From: Thermoplasmata archaeon
GTDB taxonomy: Archaea; Thermoplasmatota; Thermoplasmata; Thermoplasmatales; Thermoplasmataceae
DNA: 54,607 nt
Assembly (NCBI GenBank): GCA_021809755.1
Contig: JAJZJZ010000004.1
Span: 1 to 54,607 of the forward strand
Reading direction: 5' to 3'
The notes below the pieces were generated by a model that worked only from the letters and a program-made list of their open reading frames with translations, did not search any database and had not been told where the DNA came from. How positions within the stretch are numbered: the stretch's first letter is position 1; each line of letters starts with the position of its first letter. Of this stretch, positions 8,035 to 18,023 are shown piece after piece. A program made the position numbers and the translations under genes.

Positions 8035-9799
8035 AATCTACCATCTCCTTTGCTTCTGCTTTATTCTCAGTTGAATGACTAGTTATGTTCGTAGGATCAT
8101 TCTCATTAAAAATACTCTTCGCTCCCTCATGGACGTATTTTTTTCCTCTCATACTGGAGACGAATGCAGCTATAAGTGACATTATGATTCCAAGAATGAA
8201 TGCAATTCTCAGTGAAGACATAAATGCCCCCGCTAGAGCATCAGGGAACCACTGTTTACCAGCTATGGTCAACTGTGCTGAGGATGGAAGAAGTGAATAA
8301 ACACCAGTTGCCTGTAATATTGGAACCACGGGATTCTGACCAAGGAATGCAGAGAATAAAAGTATGGTAGGTGACGTTCCAGATATTATGCCTGAAACTT
8401 GGGACGAAAGTGCCGGCCCTATGTTGAGTGCTGCTATGGATGTACCTATTGAAGCAGGGATATTAGCACTGAGGCCTGTTAACACTATGGTGAAGAAAAG
8501 CCCAAGACTTGCTGTTTGTGCTGCATTCTGTAATGTAGCTCTCATTCCAGAGGCTGCCCCACGAGTCTCTGCGGGAACTGAATTCATAATGGCTGCAGCA
8601 TTTGGGGCTGCGAACATACCACTTCCAGTTCCCATTAAAAACAATATTGCCGCAAAATATGGGTAATAGAAATTATACGGTAACAAAGCTAGAAGGGTAA
8701 ATGCAAGCGCCACAAGAAGCATACCCAATGTTGCAAGGAGTTTTGCTCCATGTTTATCACTTAACCTTCCGGAAAGAGGACCCATAAACAAAAATCCTGC
8801 TGTCATAGGTAGCATGTATACTCCGGCCCAGAATGGAGTTGAAGCAAAAGAGTATCCATGTATGGGAAGCCAAATTCCCTGTAAAAGAATAATTAACATT
8901 AGCATAACCCCTCCTCTTCCCAGAGCTCCAAGTAATGCTGCAAAATTTCCAGCTGCAAAGGCCCTTATTTTGAACAATTCCATCTTGAACATAGGTTGCT
9001 TTACTTTAGTTTCAACGAATGGGAAAAGTACAAGCAAAAACGCACCTACACCAAGGGCTGTATCAACCCATGGATTTGTCCAACCATACATACTTGTTCC
9101 GTATGGGAGCAATCCGTAAGTAACACCAACTAGCAGTATGGTTAATCCTACTCCGAAGGTTGCATTGCCAATATAATCGATTTTCTGGTCTTTCTGCTTT
9201 ATTCCAGTTTCCTTCATTTTCCAGTATGACCAAACGGTCCCAATTGCACCAACAGGAACGCTGACCAGGAAAACATAACCCCAGTCAAAAACGGCAAGAA
9301 TACCGCCCAATACAAGTCCTATAAATGAACCAGCAAGCGCAGCTACCATGTTAAGACCTAGAGCCATCCCCCTCTCATCCACCGGAAAGGCGTCAGTGAG
9401 AATTGCAGAGCTATTTGAAAACAGAAACGCAGCCCCCACTCCTTGAACCAATCTGAATATAATCAATTCAAGTGCTGCGGTATCTCCCATAACGCCAAAC
9501 ACGGAAGTTAGGTATAATAATATTGAACCAAAAGTGAAAAGCATGAAACCAAAATTAAATAACCTAACTCTGCCATAAATATCTGAGAGCCTTCCAAAGG
9601 AAACCAGCAGAGTTGCTGTAACAATATTGTAACCCATTAAGAGCCATAAGAGATAAACAAGGGAACTGGACTGAAGGAAGTTTATGTGGATTCCATTAAA
9701 TATAGCCGGAATAGATATTAGAATAATTGTTCCGTTTATGGAAGCCATCATAATTCCTATGGTAGTGTTTGATAATGCCACCCATTTGTATTGTACCAT
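8018..9799 (-). CDS. MFS drug/solute exporter, DHA2-like (14 TM)
   Basis: This 593-residue membrane protein has about 14 hydrophobic helices. The major-facilitator signature between helices 2 and 3 is [14 protein letters not shown], and helix 5 carries the Gly-rich antiporter-like stretch [12 protein letters not shown]. Length and helix count fit the DHA2 (EmrB/QacA) family of proton-driven multidrug or metabolite exporters. The long extracellular loop near the C-terminal end is Ser/Gly-rich. A TATA box on the minus strand lies 22-32 bases before the ATG. It is the first gene of an operon with the MarR regulator. The substrate is unknown. Confidence 0.88.
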   Translation of the reverse strand: MVQYKWVALSNTTIGIMMASINGTIILISIPAIFNGIHINFLQSSSLVYLLWLLMGYNIVTATLLVSFGRLSDIYGRVRLFNFGFMLFTFGSILLYLTSVFGVMGDTAALELIIFRLVQGVGAAFLFSNSSAILTDAFPVDERGMALGLNMVAALAGSFIGLVLGGILAVFDWGYVFLVSVPVGAIGTVWSYWKMKETGIKQKDQKIDYIGNATFGVGLTILLVGVTYGLLPYGTSMYGWTNPWVDTALGVGAFLLVLFPFVETKVKQPMFKMELFKIRAFAAGNFAALLGALGRGGVMLMLIILLQGIWLPIHGYSFASTPFWAGVYMLPMTAGFLFMGPLSGRLSDKHGAKLLATLGMLLVALAFTLLALLPYNFYYPYFAAILFLMGTGSGMFAAPNAAAIMNSVPAETRGAASGMRATLQNAAQTASLGLFFTIVLTGLSANIPASIGTSIAALNIGPALSSQVSGIISGTSPTILLFSAFLGQNPVVPILQATGVYSLLPSSAQLTIAGKQWFPDALAGAFMSSLRIAFILGIIMSLIAAFVSSMRGKKYVHEGAKSIFNENDPTNITSHSTENKAEAKEMVDYGSGK

Positions 9800-9820
9800 A
9801 TTATCGATCCAGCATTTAAT

Positions 9821-9855
9821 AAATATATAAAAGGTTTACAACTTAAGCATTAAGC
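9821..9855 (-). promoter_or_regulatory. Promoter and candidate operator of MFS-marR operon
   Basis: Read on the minus strand, a TATA box (TTTATATATTT, 9821-9831) lies 22-32 bases upstream of the transporter ATG. Just upstream of it is the perfect dyad CTTAAGCATTAAG (9842-9854; arms CTTAA/TTAAG). The position beside the TATA/BRE would suit a repressor or activator; assigning it to the operon's MarR protein is inference. Confidence 0.4.
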
Positions 9856-10021
9856 ACAATATCTTTACAGTTATACAGAAACATATCTATAAAAAAAGAT
9901 TAAAATGTTTTTAATTAGAAAGCCTGTGATCTCGTAATGTTAATGAATTATGACAATGTCTAAATTTTTCTTAATATATTCTCGGTAAACAACCATTTTA
10001 TACCAATTTAAATTGTTCCTC

Positions 10022-10888
10022 ATGGATAAGTCGGAACTCTCAGAGGTTTTACTTCAAATAACGACTGAGAGGAAGGGTAAGACAAAATTTCATCTTATTC
10101 TTCTTAGAGGAAACAACGAAGCATTTTTCATATCAGGGGAGAATTCTGTCTTTACAAAGTCAATTCCCGTAATAAACAACTACCGCCTATTTCTTCTTAG
10201 AAATAATAAAGTGAACGTAACTCAATTTCTTTACGCAAAGGGTGGGGTAGAACAACTTACCATATTTAATGGAACCTTCCTAAAAATTTGCGAATATTGT
10301 AATGAAAAAAATATGAAAATAGTGGGAATTAATTTAACAGGTTCAGACGGATCTGTCATTAATCTTCTATATAGGGATGGTACTACAATAGATCTGGATA
10401 CAATCCATACTTTTCGAACCAGGGCTTACAGGATTAATTATATAGTTATTAAAGGGGAAGAGGCAGAAATTTATTTGAGAAAAGATTTCTCCATTGAAGC
10501 ATTGGGAAAAAGGCAGGAAGCTTCAAAAATCATTTCAGAAATAGTCTATGAAGCACTCTTACTTTCTCTGGAAGCTTTTGAAAGAATGAGCAAATGCATT
10601 TTCAGAAGAGGCGGGAACTTAGAAGAAAGACCAATACCTGTAAGATTTCTAATAAGTAATCAGCAAGCATGGCACCAATTTCTTTCCAACAAGCTTATTA
10701 CATGGAGATTAAAATATTCCGGCGGATCCGAAATGGTGATATTTCGCAAAACGGACAGCCAAAATATGGCTAGAGCGTTTATCACAGATAACAAAATCTC
10801 CATATTTCCAATGGCAAGTACCACAATAGGGTTGATCGGAAAATTGGCTGAAGAGATTGAGGATATGGGGGGAGTTTTTATTGCCTGA
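10022..10888 (+). CDS. Hypothetical protein, 288 aa
   Basis: I do not recognise a family. The protein is soluble, basic and alternates beta-rich stretches with short helices; a longer helix (about residues 160-190) precedes an RGGNLEERPIPV segment. There is no signal peptide, membrane helix or cysteine motif. A longer frame begins at a TTG (10013), but I chose the ATG at 10022 because TTTTATACC lies about 25 bases upstream, giving a leaderless start. Its 3' end overlaps the next gene, so the two unknown proteins are translated from one message and may work together. Confidence 0.55.
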   Translation: MDKSELSEVLLQITTERKGKTKFHLILLRGNNEAFFISGENSVFTKSIPVINNYRLFLLRNNKVNVTQFLYAKGGVEQLTIFNGTFLKICEYCNEKNMKIVGINLTGSDGSVINLLYRDGTTIDLDTIHTFRTRAYRINYIVIKGEEAEIYLRKDFSIEALGKRQEASKIISEIVYEALLLSLEAFERMSKCIFRRGGNLEERPIPVRFLISNQQAWHQFLSNKLITWRLKYSGGSEMVIFRKTDSQNMARAFITDNKISIFPMASTTIGLIGKLAEEIEDMGGVFIA

Positions 10889-11615
10889 ATTAGAAAAAAG
10901 ATACTTGTCACCTCAAAATAGGAAAGATGGAATACATCTTCATAAACTTATTAGTCTGGTTTATTCTGCAATAAAATCAGAAGATCAATTCCTTGACATA
11001 GACCAAGTTGAAGAACCAATAATTTCAGATGGTTTTGCTCTTCTTAAGTTTAACGAAAGAAAGGGGGCCTCTATTAGATTTTTTATATGCGTTGATGGAA
11101 GATACATCGGATTTTTAAATAAGTACAATTATTCAGGCTTTGAAAGAAAAGTAGTGGTAACATATGCCAATCACAGAAAAGCTTTTGATGGCATAAAGGG
11201 TGAAAAGTGGTATTCCGGAAGGGATGGAAATGAAGCTGTGATGATTCTAGCAGATTCAGAAGTACACAGATCTTTAATTCCACAAGCACCCTTTCCAATT
11301 TATGTTGGTATGGATCCAGTTTCTTTTTTCGAATGTATCCGGGCTATTCTGGGCTATAGGAAAGGTTATGGGTACTCAGTGGCTCGTTTTATTCTGTTAA
11401 GTGAGTTTATGCCTTTCAGGCTCGGAATAAGTGGAGAAGATCTTTCAAGGGCCATAGACGTTTATCTTGAAACAGGAATAAAGTCAGGTATAATCATATC
11501 AAGGCAAGGCAAATTAACCATCAATGGTAAAGCTTTCAGGTCAACATCTGTTACTGCAAAATACTATTATGGGTATATAGAAAGGGCCAGAAAGAAATCA
11601 TTATATGATTTCTAG
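10881..11615 (+). CDS. Hypothetical protein, 244 aa, coupled to upstream gene
   Basis: I do not recognise this protein. It appears soluble and mixed alpha/beta, with a C-terminal basic end (RARKKSLYDF). The open frame runs back to a TTG at 10857. I prefer the TTG at 10881 because GGGGGGAG, a strong Shine-Dalgarno match, lies about six bases before it, while the earlier TTG has none. The preceding stop (10886-10888) is inside the start region, an 8-base overlap that implies translational coupling. Its convergent neighbour, a PiT-like transporter, ends seven bases away. A helix-rich part near residues 165-235 might be DNA-binding, but this is not supported by a clear motif. Confidence 0.55.
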   Translation: MPELEKRYLSPQNRKDGIHLHKLISLVYSAIKSEDQFLDIDQVEEPIISDGFALLKFNERKGASIRFFICVDGRYIGFLNKYNYSGFERKVVVTYANHRKAFDGIKGEKWYSGRDGNEAVMILADSEVHRSLIPQAPFPIYVGMDPVSFFECIRAILGYRKGYGYSVARFILLSEFMPFRLGISGEDLSRAIDVYLETGIKSGIIISRQGKLTINGKAFRSTSVTAKYYYGYIERARKKSLYDF

Positions 11616-11622
11616 AAAATAT

Positions 11623-12522
11623 TTATAGTGCATAGCCAAGTAGCAGACCAACCAGAGGAGAAATTATCCACATTACGACAACGATCATAAAGGGCTTAAG
11701 GAAAATAGCCTTTATTTTATAAGATATCCCAGAACCAAGGATGCTAGAAGTCAGGGTCTGAGTGTTGGATAATGGAACGGAAAAAAAAGTCGCAGTTTCC
11801 ACAAGCAATGAAGATACAAGAAGCGAAACGAAAGCGCTCACATATCTCATTGAATACATCTCCTGTGATACACGCTTTATAACACCTTTGCTTAAAAAAA
11901 TAGATCCAAAAATAATCCCAAATGTCATTATAGCTAGATCCGAAAGGTTATCACCGGTAAGCGCTGCTATGAGTCCTAGGGTATTTGCCCCAAGTGTGAA
12001 GGCTGTGAGAAAAGATACGATAACAAGGAGCGGTTTTAACACCTTTGGAACAGCCCAGGGATTTATTGATGATTTCTTCAGCATAATTCTGTTCAACACT
12101 ATGGAAAGTATTATGGATATCAAAGGGGCAAAAACCCATGCTGCGATAACCAGGTATATATAACCAGTGTTAAAATGATATCCATACCTCAAAGAAATAC
12201 CCAATCCGGTACCTACAAGAGCCATTGTAAGTGAGAGAGGAATCCTTGCCCATGTTGCGAAGATAAAAATGAATAGGGAAACTGCAAGGGCAAATATTAT
12301 GAAAATTGGTGTCTGCGGCATTATTTTTCCTATGGAATCCTTAAGCAAATGACCCTCGATAAGTAATCCAAGGGAAAACCCGGCAATGCCAATAATTAAC
12401 CCCATCTCTCTGCTAACTATCCTCGAACCTATTATATTTCCCACAGCGGCACTGAGATTATTTCCTGATACGAAGCCGGATAACATTCCGGAAAGAACAA
12501 GGATAGTTATGAAATAAATCAT
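11623..12522 (-). CDS. PiT-family anion permease, altered signature motifs
   Basis: The PiT family moves phosphate (some members sulfate) with protons or sodium. This 299-residue membrane protein has about ten hydrophobic helices and the two-fold repeat of the family. The second repeat ends in VPLSNTQTL...GSGIS, the counterpart of the PVSTTHTL...GVG motif. The diagnostic GANDxAN loops are degenerate: SGNNLSAAVGN near residue 19 and LGANTLGL near 182, so both conserved Asp residues seem to be replaced. Length is at the short end for the family. It overlaps the DUF47 gene by four bases. Phosphate transport is probable from the pairing, but a different anion such as sulfate is possible. Confidence 0.8.
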   Translation of the reverse strand: MIYFITILVLSGMLSGFVSGNNLSAAVGNIIGSRIVSREMGLIIGIAGFSLGLLIEGHLLKDSIGKIMPQTPIFIIFALAVSLFIFIFATWARIPLSLTMALVGTGLGISLRYGYHFNTGYIYLVIAAWVFAPLISIILSIVLNRIMLKKSSINPWAVPKVLKPLLVIVSFLTAFTLGANTLGLIAALTGDNLSDLAIMTFGIIFGSIFLSKGVIKRVSQEMYSMRYVSAFVSLLVSSLLVETATFFSVPLSNTQTLTSSILGSGISYKIKAIFLKPFMIVVVMWIISPLVGLLLGYAL

Positions 12523-13199
12523 TTTGAAACGGATTGAACAATAGTAAGGACAATATCTGATACATCTTCACAGCCATCAAGCATATCATCAAGTATGTGA
12601 ACCATAGAATTAAGATGATTGAAAGCCAGATAAGAAATAGAATCTGATTTTTTATAAAGCAGGTCGATGATACCATCTTTCATTTCATCTACCTCTTGTT
12701 CCAGTCTTTCTATCTCTTCTCTTTTACTCCTGATCTCTTCAAGGTTGTTTGCCTCAAGAATTTGCTTGATCAATTTTGATGCCGAAATGTTTGAGTTTAT
12801 AATATCGATGAAGTTTGAATACACATTTCTAATAAATTTTTCCCTTTCATCCTTAAAAAGTGGGCTATTCCTTGCTCTAACTATCTCTCTTGATATCCAG
12901 TAAGTTTTATCAAGGATATCATCGAATGTTTCCGCAAGCTCCAGAAAATTATCCATGAGATTAGAACCTATTGCGCCTGAAGTAATGATATTCTTAAGAT
13001 TGAAAGTAAGTGAATCCCCTTCCTTTTCCTTTTCATAAACATTCTCAGCAAGAGTTTCTAAATTCTCATTCTCTCCTGATATCATCTCCATAATGTATGT
13101 GCTTGAAGACTCGATCAATTCGGCATAATAAGTCATTTTCTGAAGGACCTGCCTTTCTCCAACAACCATTAATCTCTTCAGAAAACTGTAGTTTACCAT
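12519..13199 (-). CDS. DUF47/PhoU-like accessory protein of PiT transporter
   Basis: The 226-residue protein is almost entirely helical and acidic, with the heptad-like EERxxxEREIERLEQEVDEMK-type stretch near residues 155-175 and a C-terminal HLNSMVHILDDMLDGCEDVSDIV helix. This is the layout of DUF47 proteins, structural relatives of PhoU that bind metals and regulate PiT permeases. It is the first gene of the operon and overlaps the permease start (ATGA-type overlap on the minus strand). A TATA box (CTTTTTATATTC) lies 21-30 bases before the ATG, so the operon message should be leaderless. Confidence 0.85.
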   Translation of the reverse strand: MVNYSFLKRLMVVGERQVLQKMTYYAELIESSSTYIMEMISGENENLETLAENVYEKEKEGDSLTFNLKNIITSGAIGSNLMDNFLELAETFDDILDKTYWISREIVRARNSPLFKDEREKFIRNVYSNFIDIINSNISASKLIKQILEANNLEEIRSKREEIERLEQEVDEMKDGIIDLLYKKSDSISYLAFNHLNSMVHILDDMLDGCEDVSDIVLTIVQSVSK

Positions 13200-13302
13200 T
13201 TTTTTAAATCGTTAAAGAATATAAAAAGCTCTCTCATATGTGAATGAATTTGTACACCATGGAAAGGATACAAATATTAACTCATGATTAATAACTATCA
13301 AT

Positions 13303-14169
13303 ATGATAGTTAATAGAAAATTATTGAAGGTAATTCAAGCGCAGAACACCTTGGACGGGGCTGGTGTAAAATTAAATAGAGCATTTTCTTATTATGTCGA
13401 GCCACTTATCGATCCTTTCCTGATGATGGATAATTTTAATTCTGTTGATCCTGAATCATACATGGCAGGGTTCCCCTGGCATCCTCACAGGGGTATTGAG
13501 ACCGTAACTTATATTCTTAATGGGGAAATTCAACATGAGGACAGCACGGGAAACACTGGAAAGATCAGCTCTGGAGATACTCAGTGGATGTCAGCGGGCA
13601 GTGGAATTATTCATCAGGAAATGCCTCAACTAAATAGAGACGGAATCAGTGGTTTTCAGATTTGGGTTAATCTTCCTGCGGCTAAAAAAATGTCAACGCC
13701 CAGATATAAAGATTTGAAAAGGGATAGTATTCCTGAGTCATACATGGAGGACGTGACATTCAAAATCATAACCGGTAGCCTGAATAATGAATCTAATCTT
13801 GCCTTTGCAATTAAAGCTGACACAGCCATATTTGACGTGAACGTTCCACCCGAACGTGAAATATCTATACCAATAAAATCCGGCTACACAGCTCTCATTT
13901 ATGTATACGAAGGGGCAATCAATATTGGTGACGAACATCGGAGAATAATTAAAAATTCAACGGGAGTTCTTGATAGAATCGGGGAAAATATATTATTATC
14001 TACCGGTGAGGAAGGAGGTAAATTTGTCCTGCTTACTGGAAAGCCACTAAATGAGCCAGTTGCTTGGAGAGGGCCAATTGTGATGAATTCATGGAATCAA
14101 ATAGAATCCGCTTATAGGGAACTTAACAACGGTACATTTCTGAAACATAAGGATGTGGAAAACGAATAG
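13303..14169 (+). CDS. Pirin-family cupin protein
   Basis: Pirins are bicupin metalloproteins; some bacterial members are quercetinases or bind regulators. The N-terminal cupin contains the metal ligands in HPHRGIE (about 63-69) and IQHEDSTG (about 83-90), plus SAGSGIIHQE that closes the site, all typical of pirins. The C-terminal half (about 150-288) is the second, degenerate cupin ending with GKPLNEPVAWRGP. The length of 288 aa is normal. A TATA-like CAAATATTAAC lies about 27 bases upstream of the ATG. It stands alone between divergent and convergent genes. The cellular substrate is unknown. Confidence 0.9.
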   Translation: MIVNRKLLKVIQAQNTLDGAGVKLNRAFSYYVEPLIDPFLMMDNFNSVDPESYMAGFPWHPHRGIETVTYILNGEIQHEDSTGNTGKISSGDTQWMSAGSGIIHQEMPQLNRDGISGFQIWVNLPAAKKMSTPRYKDLKRDSIPESYMEDVTFKIITGSLNNESNLAFAIKADTAIFDVNVPPEREISIPIKSGYTALIYVYEGAINIGDEHRRIIKNSTGVLDRIGENILLSTGEEGGKFVLLTGKPLNEPVAWRGPIVMNSWNQIESAYRELNNGTFLKHKDVENE

Positions 14170-14194
14170 GTCTGACTTCACAAAATCATTGGAA

Positions 14195-14875
14195 TTATTC
14201 ATATAGCAGATCAATTATTTTTAACATAGAATCATATTTTAATTGCCCTTCCCCAGTTTCCCCCTCAAATTTTGTATATGTAAAATCAGAAACGGTCAAC
14301 GAAGAGATAAGTCTCTGTGTACCGGAATTCTTTCCCATTGGAACAAGGGAAAATATGATATTTTCTCTTTTAAAGTTGGATATATCTCTGCATAATCCGA
14401 AGAATGCATTTTCAGATTCAGTTCTAATTGCTACTTTAACAGCCCTGAATCCATCTTTGAAAATGCCGTCTATAATATCCAGAACAGGGGTACGCTCATT
14501 AATATGAAATGAAACCAGAGTTCTATCAGGAGGAAGCTTTAGATCCATTTTGTGAATTAATGAATAGTCAACATCTATTATATTTTCTTTGTTATTTAAC
14601 GCCTGCGAATAGAAAATTGCTGCTTTATCGATATTTGTCTCTCTAAATGTGGTAATCATGTTTGAAAAAGAACCGTTCAACTCATCTAGAATATGTATTC
14701 TATCATTCATCTTCGCATTTTTTATTAAATCATAACGTATTTCTGGAATAACATTCTTTAAAGAATTAAGTTGCTGTAAGATATCCATGGTTAATCGAGA
14801 AGATTCTGGAATAACAGAAACTATTACAACAGGAAACTTTCCTCTTTTTTTTAGGATTTCAATCGATGCACACAT
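14195..14875 (-). CDS. aroD: 3-dehydroquinate dehydratase, type I (probable)
   Basis: This enzyme dehydrates 3-dehydroquinate in the shikimate pathway by Schiff-base chemistry. The overall similarity to the family looks low, but the expected active-site pieces occur in order: PEIRYD (44-49, Glu and Arg), SFHINERTP (122-130, catalytic His124), AVKVA (145-149, Schiff-base Lys147), PMGKNSG (179-185) and GEGQ (208-211). The TIM-barrel periodicity and the 226-aa length fit type I enzymes. No other shikimate gene is adjacent. It lies upstream of nothing and 71 bases downstream of carB's start-distal end, so it may follow carAB in the same transcript. A divergent Schiff-base aldolase is the main alternative. 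Confidence 0.75.
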   Translation of the reverse strand: MCASIEILKKRGKFPVVIVSVIPESSRLTMDILQQLNSLKNVIPEIRYDLIKNAKMNDRIHILDELNGSFSNMITTFRETNIDKAAIFYSQALNNKENIIDVDYSLIHKMDLKLPPDRTLVSFHINERTPVLDIIDGIFKDGFRAVKVAIRTESENAFFGLCRDISNFKRENIIFSLVPMGKNSGTQRLISSLTVSDFTYTKFEGETGEGQLKYDSMLKIIDLLYE

Positions 14876-14945
14876 TTACACACCATGATCATAACTAGAA
14901 ATAAAGCTTCCGCGTAAGTGGGTTTTTATGCCTAAAAAATTAAAC

Positions 14946-17900
14946 TTAATTATGATAAGAAGCAAGCTCTCTTGCCTTCATTACAACCTGTTGTGATGAT
15001 ATTAATCTCATGAAAAGCCGTTCATTGAGAATAATTGGAGAGCCTCTTCTGAGCAATATCCTTTTTATATCTTCCACTCTAGGGTCAGTTTCCTTGCAAA
15101 TATCTACAAAAGTAGGGTTTTTCAGGAACTCAATCCTCTCCACCATTTCCTCATATTGATCTGAGTCAAATACCTCTACCCTGTTAAATTCCGCAGTTAA
15201 GCGTTTGATTCGCTCCATAGAATTTTTATCTGAATAAATAACCGCCGGCCGATCAAGGTTCATTCCATAATACTTAGCTATTTTAGACCACATCTCTTTC
15301 TCTGTTTTTCCGGATACCATCATTTCCCCGGTTGATCTCATCTCAGGCCCGATTCGCATATCTTCACCAGAGAAAATTCTAAAGGGGAAAACTGGAATTT
15401 TCGCAGAATATGTTTTTGGGTTCCATTGAAAATCTGGAAGGATTCCAAATAGAATTGAATCTATCCCATATTTGATCCAGTTTATTCCATTAGATTTGCA
15501 GATAAATGAAAATGATCTGCTAAGCCTTGCATTCAGTTCAATTATTCTTATTTGATCTTCCTTTACAGCCAACTGAAGATTGCTAAAACCTTTTAGCTCA
15601 TAATAAGAAGTCAATTTAAGCAAAATATGCTTGATATTGTTTAATATATCTTCACTGATTAAACATGGGCCGGTAATTCCAATAGCATCTCCTGAATGGA
15701 TACCAGCTTCCTCGACATGAATTGATATTCCTGCGATTCTCATATCTTTACCGTTGGAAATAAAATCAACATCAAATTCATCGTAATTTTCAAGAAATCT
15801 GTTTACTAAAACCTCCCCTTTGATTCCAATTCTGTTATAATGAGGCAAAAGTTCTTCCAGCTCCTTCCTATTTCTTATAACTTTAACTGAGCTGCCCCCT
15901 ATTATGAAGCTTGTTCTTAATATTACAGGGTATCCCAATTGTTCAATCTTTTCCGGTAGATCTTCCAAGGTATCAGAATAAACAAATTCTGTCTGGGGAA
16001 GTCCCAGTTTATCCAAATCACTACTAAATCTTATTCTATTTTCAATATTCTCTATACTTTCACGAGATGTTCCCAATATTATATCTTCTCCAAAAATGGC
16101 AGCCAAGCTGCTAGCCATATTCTGGCCAGTCTGACCGCTGAATTGTATAATCACACCCTTTGGTTTTTCAAATTCTATTATATTCGCTATGTATTCCAAC
16201 TTTAAAGGCTCAAAATAAAGTCTTCCAGAAACATCATAATCAGTTGAAACCGTTTCGGGATTAGAGTTGATCATTATTGTTGGAACATTGATATGTTTAA
16301 GGTGAAGCAGGGTTTTTACCGAACCAAAATCATATTCGAGGCCCTGAGATATTCTGTTGGGTCCAGAACCTATTATTAATATAGAATTTCCAATTGAAAG
16401 CGGGGTTGCATCGTAATTTTCAAAATAGGTCGAATAGAAATATCCGGACCTTGAAGCAAATTCATTGGATGATGTGTCTATAACTCTAAAGCCGGGCTTT
16501 AAGTCCAGTTTCTTTCTTAATTTAAATAGTTCTGTTTCAGTAAGTGAATTTTCACTTGCAATAAAATAATCGGGTATTCCTAATTCTTTCATTTGTCTCA
16601 ATTTATCAAGTGCGAAATCTGAATGGTTTAAAATTCCAAATAGGGAATGTAATCTATGAAGGATCTCTCTATCCCATCCTGTCAAAGAAGCTATGGTTTC
16701 AACGTCATATCCTTCTTTAAGTGCCTGGAAAATGGCCCTTAGTCTAAGATGGGTTGGCCTCCTGAGATATTCTTCCAAGTTATCCAAATCTGTATTTAAT
16801 GAAATTCCAAATTGCTGTCCCTCTTCAAGCGATGCCACAGCTTTTAACATTGCCTCTTCAAAAGTTCTCCCTATGCCCATTACCTCTCCGGTAGACTTCA
16901 TCGCAACACCCAGAGTTATGTCAGTGGGAAATTTTTCAAAGGGCCACTTAGGAATCTTAACGGTTACATAATCAAGTGACGGTTCAAATGCTGCGGAACT
17001 GTTGCCCGTGATTGGGTTCTTCAATTCACTGAGTAAATATCCCATGCATAATTTTGTGGCTATTCGTGCAATAGGGTATCCACTGGCTTTCGAAGCAAGA
17101 GCAGATGATCTGGATGTTCTTGGATTTACCTCAACAACGTAGAATGTTTCGTTTTCAGAATCAAGGGCAAATTGAACGTTGCATGCACCAATAATGTTCA
17201 GTGAATTTGCAATCTTCAATGCATGCTCTCTCATACTGTAATATTCAATATCGTTTAGAGTAAGAGAAGGAGTAACAACTATACTCTCGCCTGTGTGCAC
17301 CCCCATAGGGTCCAGATTCTCCATATTACATATACAGATGGCATTTCCTGATTGGTCGCGAAGCACCTCATATTCAAGTTCTTTCAGACCCAACAACGAT
17401 GATTCAATCTCTACTTCCCATATATCGTTTCCACTGAATACTTCTGCAAAGAAGGTAACAGCTTCCTCCCTACTCCTAATTATTCTGCCTGCCTTTCCAC
17501 CCAGACTGAACGATGTTCTTGCGATGAATGGATAAAATCGTATGGAATCAATCTCATCGGCCCATTTGGAGGAATGGATTATGGCAGAATTTGGTATATT
17601 TTCACCTATGGATATCATTTTTTTGTGGAATTCATTTCTGTCTTCTGCCACTCTTATATTTTCGGGTCTTGTTCCCAGGACGTTCAATTGATATTTATTT
17701 ATAATGCCGGATTTCTCTATCTCCATGAGAAGATTCAACGCAGTTTGCCCACCCATCGAGCATAGCAGAGAATCGACAGTTTCATTCTCTATTATCTCTT
17801 CAACTACTTCAAGCGTCATAGGTTCTATGTATATTCTGTCTGCTATTTCCAAATCAGTTTGAATTGTAGCCGGATTTGAATTAAGAAGAATTGTAAAAAC

Positions 17901-18023
17901 TCCCTCCTCTCTCAATGATCTGGCAGCCTGTGAACCGGCATAATCAAATTCTGCTGATTGTCCTATGACTACCGGACCAGATCCTATAATAAGGACTCTA
18001 TTTATTCCATGTGTTTTTGGCAT
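14946..18023 (-). CDS. carB: Carbamoyl-phosphate synthase large subunit
   Basis: CarB uses two ATP, bicarbonate and ammonia from CarA to form carbamoyl phosphate for arginine and pyrimidines. Both ATP-grasp halves are visible: the first opens with VLIIGSGPVVIGQSAEFDYAG and carries VVEVNPRTSRSSALASKA, and the second opens with ILIIGSGPNRISQGLEYDFG with IIELNARLSRSF. The C-terminal MGS-like allosteric part is short, about 90 residues. I chose the ATG at 18023 (PKTHGINRVLIIG start) and not the longer frame from 18128, because GGAGGTG lies three bases before it and the extra residues only read through carA in another frame. It overlaps the carA end by 26 bases; 1025 aa is near the family norm of about 1070. 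Confidence 0.96.
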   Translation of the reverse strand: MPKTHGINRVLIIGSGPVVIGQSAEFDYAGSQAARSLREEGVFTILLNSNPATIQTDLEIADRIYIEPMTLEVVEEIIENETVDSLLCSMGGQTALNLLMEIEKSGIINKYQLNVLGTRPENIRVAEDRNEFHKKMISIGENIPNSAIIHSSKWADEIDSIRFYPFIARTSFSLGGKAGRIIRSREEAVTFFAEVFSGNDIWEVEIESSLLGLKELEYEVLRDQSGNAICICNMENLDPMGVHTGESIVVTPSLTLNDIEYYSMREHALKIANSLNIIGACNVQFALDSENETFYVVEVNPRTSRSSALASKASGYPIARIATKLCMGYLLSELKNPITGNSSAAFEPSLDYVTVKIPKWPFEKFPTDITLGVAMKSTGEVMGIGRTFEEAMLKAVASLEEGQQFGISLNTDLDNLEEYLRRPTHLRLRAIFQALKEGYDVETIASLTGWDREILHRLHSLFGILNHSDFALDKLRQMKELGIPDYFIASENSLTETELFKLRKKLDLKPGFRVIDTSSNEFASRSGYFYSTYFENYDATPLSIGNSILIIGSGPNRISQGLEYDFGSVKTLLHLKHINVPTIMINSNPETVSTDYDVSGRLYFEPLKLEYIANIIEFEKPKGVIIQFSGQTGQNMASSLAAIFGEDIILGTSRESIENIENRIRFSSDLDKLGLPQTEFVYSDTLEDLPEKIEQLGYPVILRTSFIIGGSSVKVIRNRKELEELLPHYNRIGIKGEVLVNRFLENYDEFDVDFISNGKDMRIAGISIHVEEAGIHSGDAIGITGPCLISEDILNNIKHILLKLTSYYELKGFSNLQLAVKEDQIRIIELNARLSRSFSFICKSNGINWIKYGIDSILFGILPDFQWNPKTYSAKIPVFPFRIFSGEDMRIGPEMRSTGEMMVSGKTEKEMWSKIAKYYGMNLDRPAVIYSDKNSMERIKRLTAEFNRVEVFDSDQYEEMVERIEFLKNPTFVDICKETDPRVEDIKRILLRRGSPIILNERLFMRLISSQQVVMKARELASYHN

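Noticed and set aside
8085-9119. Several plus-strand open frames inside the MFS transporter gene
   Set aside because: They are antisense shadows of the long, clearly coding transporter gene and have no ribosome site or family resemblance.
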